A stretch of DNA of 24,915 nt from DAIOFH01 sp036745875. GTDB lineage: Bacteria; Planctomycetota; SZUA-567. Below the pieces are notes generated by a model. It did no database searches. It was not told the origin of the DNA and worked only from the letters and a program-made list of their open reading frames with translations. Where the stretch lies: contig DAIOFH010000054.1 of NCBI GenBank assembly GCA_036745875.1, forward strand, positions 1 to 24,915, given 5' to 3'. Below are positions 20,326-24,915 of the stretch, one piece after another (the stretch's first letter is position 1; every line of letters begins with the position of its first letter). The translations under genes were made by a program, and so were the position numbers.

Positions 20326-21840
20326 ATGCTTGACCTGAGAAATATTTCAAAAAGTTTTCCTGGCGTAAAAGCTCTTCAGAATATTTCCGTACGCTTCGAC
20401 AAGGGAGAAATCCACGCGGTTTGCGGGGAGAATGGAGCCGGTAAAAGCACCCTGATGAAAATAATCTGCGGCATTTACCAGGCCGACGCGGGCGATATAT
20501 TTTACAATGACGAGAAAATAAAACTGAACGGATATGATGATGCTATTAATCACCATATCAGTATCGTAAACCAGGAGATCAACCTGGTGCCAAACAGCAG
20601 CATTGCCGAAAATATCTGTCTCGACAAACTGAAAAAATTCACAAAGCTGGGATTCGTCGATTGGAAAAAAATCAATGAAATCGCGAAGAAGTATATGGAT
20701 ATGGTGGAACTCAAGATGGAGCCGACGACACCCGTACGGCACCTGAGCGCAGCCCATAAACAGCTTATTCAAATTGCGAAGGCGCTTAGTTCCGAATCCG
20801 AAGTGCTTATGCTTGACGAACCCACATCCAGCTTGACGCAATACGAGTCGGTTATTCTTTTTGATATTATGAGAAAGCTGAAAGACCAGGGAAAGATTCT
20901 TATTTTTGTGTCTCATAAGATCGAAGAGGTGATGAAAATATGCGACAAGGTCACTGTATTCAGGGACGGGAAACTGATTGGGACTGAATATACCAAAGAC
21001 ATAGATCGAAACAAAATCGTCCAGATGATGATCGGGCGAAAATCCGTCCTTGTGTATAAGGGAAGGCTTGATGCGGACAACAAACAGGTGGCGTTGAGAG
21101 CCAGCGGCATCAGCTCGAACAAGTATAATTTGCATAACCAGGGCTTCCAGGTTCACAAAGGGGAGATTCTCGGATTTTATGGACTAGTTGGTTCCGGCAG
21201 AACGGAACTTGTCCGCACGATCATTGGGATTGACAAGAAAGATGCCGGGGAGGTGGAGGTTTGGGGAAGGCCGGCGGCATTGAATAATCTTTCTTCGAGC
21301 CTGCATAAATATCGTATCGGCTATGTAACGGAAAACAGAAAAGAAGAAGGTCTGTTTTTAGACAACACCGTTACTATGAATGTCGGCATGAACTCTCTCC
21401 AAAAATTTAATATAGGCAGGGCGATTCCGTTTATCAGCCTCAGAAGCGAGACTGAAAATGCCCGGAAATACGCGGAATTGCTGGAAATAAAAACGCCGAA
21501 ACTTACCACGAGAGTCGCGAGCCTTTCAGGGGGGAATCAGCAGAAAGTAAGTATTTCGAAATGGCTGTCCGCAAACTGCGACATCATTTTTATCGATGAA
21601 CCCACGGTGGGAGTGGATATTGGCGCCAAGGAGTATATTCATGATTTGATTTGGAAACTTGCAAAGGTCGAGCAAAAAGCGGTTGTGATAATTTCTTCCG
21701 ATATGAACGAGATCATCACGCTTGCGCGAAGAATCTTGGTATTTAAAGACCAGAAAATTGTCGCCGAGCTCAAGGGGGAGGATTTCTTCGCAAAATCACC
21801 CGAAGAAATATCCGCGACGATAGGTGAACATTTTATCTAA
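20326..21840 (+). CDS. Sugar ABC transporter double ATPase 2 (RbsA-type)
   Basis: A 504-residue fused double ATPase powering the second importer. Domain 1: Walker A GENGAGKS (34-41), signature-position LSAAHKQLIQIAKAL and Walker B VLMLDEPTSSL. Domain 2: degenerate Walker A GLVGSGRTEL, signature LSGGNQQKVSISKWL and Walker B IIFIDEPTVGVDI. The His in place of Gln in the first signature is a little unusual. AAGGA is five bases before the ATG at 20326. An upstream in-frame reading to 20122 would add 68 unrelated residues through the hairpin region and is rejected. It is more AT-rich and lysine-rich than ATPase 1, so the two importers are not a recent duplication. Confidence 0.93.
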   Translation: MLDLRNISKSFPGVKALQNISVRFDKGEIHAVCGENGAGKSTLMKIICGIYQADAGDIFYNDEKIKLNGYDDAINHHISIVNQEINLVPNSSIAENICLDKLKKFTKLGFVDWKKINEIAKKYMDMVELKMEPTTPVRHLSAAHKQLIQIAKALSSESEVLMLDEPTSSLTQYESVILFDIMRKLKDQGKILIFVSHKIEEVMKICDKVTVFRDGKLIGTEYTKDIDRNKIVQMMIGRKSVLVYKGRLDADNKQVALRASGISSNKYNLHNQGFQVHKGEILGFYGLVGSGRTELVRTIIGIDKKDAGEVEVWGRPAALNNLSSSLHKYRIGYVTENRKEEGLFLDNTVTMNVGMNSLQKFNIGRAIPFISLRSETENARKYAELLEIKTPKLTTRVASLSGGNQQKVSISKWLSANCDIIFIDEPTVGVDIGAKEYIHDLIWKLAKVEQKAVVIISSDMNEIITLARRILVFKDQKIVAELKGEDFFAKSPEEISATIGEHFI

Positions 21841-22050
21841 TGTTTTACTGTGTTCGACTTTTCTATCAGCTTGACGCCAATTTTACATTCCGACAATAAC
21901 GGCTCCCGCACCCGCACACCCTTCGTCCGCATTGGTCTTGGGGCGGAAAACGGCGCATACGGTTTTCGGCGGATTGAAAACAGAAAACAGACCCTGACTC
22001 CTATAGCATTGAAATGGTTTTACTCCACTGCACATATGAAAGGTATCCCG

Positions 22051-22923
22051 ATGTTAGTCGATCCGAAAGAGATCCTCGCCGACGCGGAGAAACGCAATTA
22101 TGCCATCGCCGGTATAAACACGCCGACCTTTGACGCCGCTGCGGCCGTCCTGTCGGCGGCGGAGGAGCTTGATTGGCCTGTCATGATTGGCCTTGCCGAG
22201 GTCCACGATATCGACGCACCCATTGACCTCTTGGCCCCCATGCTTCACGATCTCGCCCTCAGAAGCAAAGCTCCGGTGATTCTTCATCTCGATCATGGTG
22301 AGACGATGGAATATGTGATGAAGGCCATTCGCTACGGCTTTACTTCCATTATGTACGACTGTTCCCGTCTGCCGCTTGACGAGAACGCTGCCCATCTCAA
22401 AAATTTCGCTGAAATCGCGCACAAAATGAACATCACGGTAGAGGCGGAAGTAGGTCTCATGCCCAGCACTATTGTTTCCAATAGCGGCGGAGGCGAAAGC
22501 GGCATTTCAGCCGAAGGCGATATCAGCAAATATTTTTCCGATCCTTCCGAAGTGGCCCGGTTCGTCGATATTTCGGGCGTCGACATGATGGCTATCTCCT
22601 TCGGGAACGTTCATGGGGCCTATGTCGGTGAACCCAAACTGGACATCCCACGGCTCAGGCGCACACATGAGCTAACCAAATGCCACCTCGTCATGCACGG
22701 CACCACCGGGGTTGACGATTCGCAAATTCGACAGGCTATCGACGGCGGGATCCGCAAATTCAATTATTTCACTGGGGTCGCCACTGCGGCGACGCAGCCC
22801 ATCATGGATTATATCAATCGGGCTGAAAATACCGTATACGTACAGGAAATAAGCCATACCGCGCGGGATGCGATGAGAAGAGAAGCATTACGGGTAATCC
22901 AGCTTTTTAGAAACGGAGCATAG
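22051..22923 (+). CDS. Class II (zinc) ketose-phosphate aldolase, divergent FbaA/GatY-like
   Basis: A 290-residue metal-dependent aldolase, the usual GatY/KbaY length. The zinc and catalytic residues are kept: Asp81-His82 in ILHLDHG, Glu131/Glu133 in VEAEVG, His188 in GNVHGAY, and His216 in VMHGTTG. Class II aldolases cleave ketose-1-phosphates or bisphosphates to DHAP plus an aldehyde. Two phosphate-site motifs deviate: the usual HGxSG is HGTTG (216-220) and the usual KxNxxTE is KFNYFTG (236-242). The substrate is therefore probably not fructose-1,6-bisphosphate. I start at the ATG at 22051, with AAAGG seven bases upstream. An ATG at 22036 lies too close to any ribosome site, and the longer reading from 21850 is not family-like. 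It closes the second importer operon and is followed by a terminator, so it is probably the cleavage step of the pathway. Confidence 0.85.
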   Translation: MLVDPKEILADAEKRNYAIAGINTPTFDAAAAVLSAAEELDWPVMIGLAEVHDIDAPIDLLAPMLHDLALRSKAPVILHLDHGETMEYVMKAIRYGFTSIMYDCSRLPLDENAAHLKNFAEIAHKMNITVEAEVGLMPSTIVSNSGGGESGISAEGDISKYFSDPSEVARFVDISGVDMMAISFGNVHGAYVGEPKLDIPRLRRTHELTKCHLVMHGTTGVDDSQIRQAIDGGIRKFNYFTGVATAATQPIMDYINRAENTVYVQEISHTARDAMRREALRVIQLFRNGA

Positions 22924-22995
22924 ATCTCGGGACGGCGCAGGATTCGCCCATGGTATATCAACATATGCAATTTAATGCACTATGATTCATAAAGG

Positions 22996-23025
22996 GCGGA
23001 CTCCATAATAGGAGCCGCACTTTTT
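22996..23025 (+). terminator. Rho-independent terminator after the aldolase
   Basis: GCGG-(A)-CTCC (22996-23004) pairs with GGAGCCGC (23011-23018), giving eight base pairs with one bulged A and a six-base loop. AC and five T (23021-23025) follow. It lies about 75 bases after the aldolase stop and ends the plus-strand sugar locus. Confidence 0.75.
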
Positions 23026-23126
23026 CGGGATCTTCGGAATATTAACCTGGAGCTTTGTGTCTACACGACCAAGCTGGAAAATTAAAACAGTGGATAGAAG
23101 TGGAAGCGGATAAACGACGTGATTCT

Positions 23127-24915
23127 TTAAAACCCGAATTCCACCTTCGCCGCCACCGAGTGCGCCAAACCGTTCGCACCCACGGATACGTCATAGCCCA
23201 GGTTCGTCCCCAGCCAGCGGCTGCCGGCAATATCGCGGCGATAGCCGATGCCCACGGCAGCGCCAAGCGAATCCCGGTCCCGCGCCACCGAACGCAGTGC
23301 GAAGGACTGAGCCGCAGCACCGGCGAAAGCGGCCGAAGACGAGACATACCGGTCTCCGAACTCGTGCCGCCATGAGGCGGAGCCGTACGGGGTTATTTTC
23401 CCTCGATTGCAGGAGAAGCGGTAGTCCCCGGACAGGCGCAGGCCTAGTTCCGTCTGGAAGGAATCGCCGCGCGCATCGTCGATCCGCGCTGCAGTTGTGC
23501 CGCCGTATTCGTTGAAGCCGTCCTGGTCGAGGTGGGTATACCGTGCCGTCGCGAACGGAGTCAGCCGCGCGCGACCCAAACCATAGTCGTATGACGCGCC
23601 GAGGCCACCGGTCCACAACCGCTGCTTGAAATCGCCGGTCAAATTCCCCACGCCATCGAATCGGCGGGAATCGTTGTCGAAGATGCCGAAGCCGGCGTCC
23701 GCGCTCAGCGCCAAACCGGGAACCGCACACGGCGTCAGGCTGCCGAGCAGGCCGACCTGATAGCCATCCGTGCCGACGCGGCCGTTTGCGCCGTCCCGCA
23801 TGCGGAGGGTGGCGCCGGTATAACCGAAATAGCCGCCAAGCGATCCGGAAGCGAAGTCCCGTGCTGCGCCGGTGACAAACCCGTTTACATGCTGGCGATA
23901 GCCGTGATATCCGCCGTGCGAATCGGTGCGTTCGATCGAGCCGAGGTAGCCGCCCCATAAGCGAATGCCCCGGGACGTCCGGTCCGGCGGCAGCGAGGCG
24001 TATCCCTGGCCGGAGGCCGTTTCATACCCTCCATCAGGGGAGGCGGTATTCAGGCTTAATGATCGCGCCTGGTCCGCCACCCAACCCATGCGGAAAAACG
24101 TCGCAGAGGCACTATTCAGCGCCTGGTCCGGCGTTGCCGAGTCGAGATGCGCCGTCACGCCGGCGAATTCAGCGTCGCTGACATTCGCCTGGTCCGAAAG
24201 CAGTATCTGCAATGCCCCCGACGCCGAGGTCAGATTGCCCCACGCGTCGATCTGGGATTGATACGGACTCTCGTAATAGGCGTTCACCCACATCTGGTTT
24301 TCCTTCGTGTTGTCGAAGCCGGTCACGAAATCGCCGGCAACAAGGGCGACATGGATGGCGTCGCGGTCGGCAGTGGCGATTCCGTCGGCGAACAGGTAGG
24401 AAGAGTCAATGCTGGTCAACCGGCGCGAGACATCCAGTCCCACCGTTGCCGAACCGGTCGCCGCCAGGTTGCCGGCCGTGTAGGCGGAAGTCGAGCCGGT
24501 GAAATCGAACAGGGCCAAATTGGTGTCGCGCTCGTGGACGAAGCGCAGGTTTGCGCCGCCTTCAAGCGTCACGGCGAGATCGTTGGTGTTTTTGCCCGGA
24601 TTGGTCGCGCTGGCGCGGGCATAGGCGTCCGTGGCCGATCCGGTACGGTAATCCACCCCCGAGGTGGCGGCGAGGGTATAGTCGGCGAGGAAAAGGGTGG
24701 AGGAGCCGCTTGCGAACGTCACGGTGGAACCGCCGTTGGCGTCCAGTAAATTTTTGCCGCCCCAGGAAAGGATGCCCGTCCCTGCCTGTACGGTCATGGC
24801 GAACGCCGCGTCGCCGGCAGCGTTGTACATATCCGCAGTGACCGGGTCAGCCATGACGATATCGCCGGCGGCCATCAGGTTGAAAAAAGTCGCCGTGCTG
24901 TCTTCGAAATAGCCG
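23127..24915 (-). CDS. Autotransporter, C-terminal part with outer-membrane beta-barrel (5' partial)
   Basis: The reading frame continues to the right edge without a stop (upstream residues GYFEDSTATFFNL), so the N-terminus and signal peptide are outside the window. The first half shown is a Ser/Thr/Gly/Asp/Ala-rich passenger-type region with short beta repeats. It is followed by a linker with RGIRLWGGYLG, where the autotransporter barrel begins, and then about 280 residues of alternating amphipathic strands rich in Gly, Tyr and Arg. It ends in the canonical outer-membrane signature with terminal Phe (KVEFGF). Role: type V secretion of the passenger to the surface. GC content is clearly higher than in the sugar locus. 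The stop lies about 100 bases from the terminator of the convergent aldolase operon. Function of the passenger is unknown, and it is unrelated to the sugar genes as far as I can see. Confidence 0.85.
   Translation of the reverse strand, partial: GYFEDSTATFFNLMAAGDIVMADPVTADMYNAAGDAAFAMTVQAGTGILSWGGKNLLDANGGSTVTFASGSSTLFLADYTLAATSGVDYRTGSATDAYARASATNPGKNTNDLAVTLEGGANLRFVHERDTNLALFDFTGSTSAYTAGNLAATGSATVGLDVSRRLTSIDSSYLFADGIATADRDAIHVALVAGDFVTGFDNTKENQMWVNAYYESPYQSQIDAWGNLTSASGALQILLSDQANVSDAEFAGVTAHLDSATPDQALNSASATFFRMGWVADQARSLSLNTASPDGGYETASGQGYASLPPDRTSRGIRLWGGYLGSIERTDSHGGYHGYRQHVNGFVTGAARDFASGSLGGYFGYTGATLRMRDGANGRVGTDGYQVGLLGSLTPCAVPGLALSADAGFGIFDNDSRRFDGVGNLTGDFKQRLWTGGLGASYDYGLGRARLTPFATARYTHLDQDGFNEYGGTTAARIDDARGDSFQTELGLRLSGDYRFSCNRGKITPYGSASWRHEFGDRYVSSSAAFAGAAAQSFALRSVARDRDSLGAAVGIGYRRDIAGSRWLGTNLGYDVSVGANGLAHSVAAKVEFGF

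Noticed and set aside
21850..22050. 67-residue N-terminal extension of the class II aldolase
   Set aside because: Low-complexity and unlike any aldolase. The ATG at 22051 has a ribosome site and aligns with GatY-type starts.

Overview
This window comes from a diderm (Gram-negative-type) bacterium. A C-terminal autotransporter barrel lies at the right edge, and two periplasmic sugar-binding proteins carry Sec signal peptides without a lipobox. The mature N-terminus of the second binding protein begins AGEQEA, a pattern often seen in spirochaete binding proteins, so a spirochaete is possible. I cannot fix the phylum from this sequence alone. The whole window is accessory carbohydrate metabolism. 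I see no rRNA, tRNA, CRISPR array, transposase or phage genes.

Left block (40-4946, all minus strand): an operon reading aldehyde dehydrogenase, SDR dehydrogenase, amidohydrolase-type hydrolase or lactonase, 2-keto-3-deoxygluconate kinase, KDPG aldolase. The last two make the lower Entner-Doudoroff branch (KDG to KDPG to pyruvate plus glyceraldehyde-3-phosphate). The first three look like upstream oxidation and lactone-opening steps. No sugar-acid dehydratase is present in the window. Two lesions stand out. The aldehyde dehydrogenase has lost its 5' end exactly where it meets, head to head, an NCS1-family permease that has also lost its 5' end (junction near 4980). The SDR gene appears to carry a one-base frameshift just after its natural start.

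Central and right block (6392-22923): a sugar-utilisation locus. Going left to right it holds a fused dihydroxyacetone/erythrulose-type kinase (minus), a divergent DeoR-family regulator (plus), an FGGY sugar kinase (minus), and then a long plus-strand run. That run contains a complete ribose-type ABC importer (binding protein, double ATPase, permease), a DUF4432 mutarotase-like protein, a phosphomannose-isomerase-like cupin, a second complete ABC importer (permease, binding protein, double ATPase) and a divergent class II ketose-phosphate aldolase, closed by a terminator. A plausible logic is import, anomer or isomer conversion, phosphorylation by the FGGY or Dha-type kinase, then aldol cleavage to DHAP plus an aldehyde. 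The actual sugar cannot be read from the sequence.

Regulatory layer: the kinase/importer intergenic region has divergent sigma70-like promoters whose -35 regions share the same 11-mer, with an inverted repeat on one of them. The kinase/regulator intergenic region has back-to-back promoters over another inverted repeat. Two 146-bp copies of a structured repeat (9150-9295 and 14147-14292) differ in sequence in their arms but keep base pairing, which is evidence for a selected fold. Hairpins sit in both binding-protein/ATPase gaps.

Right edge (23127-24915, minus): the C-terminal part of a GC-rich autotransporter whose N-terminus lies outside the window.
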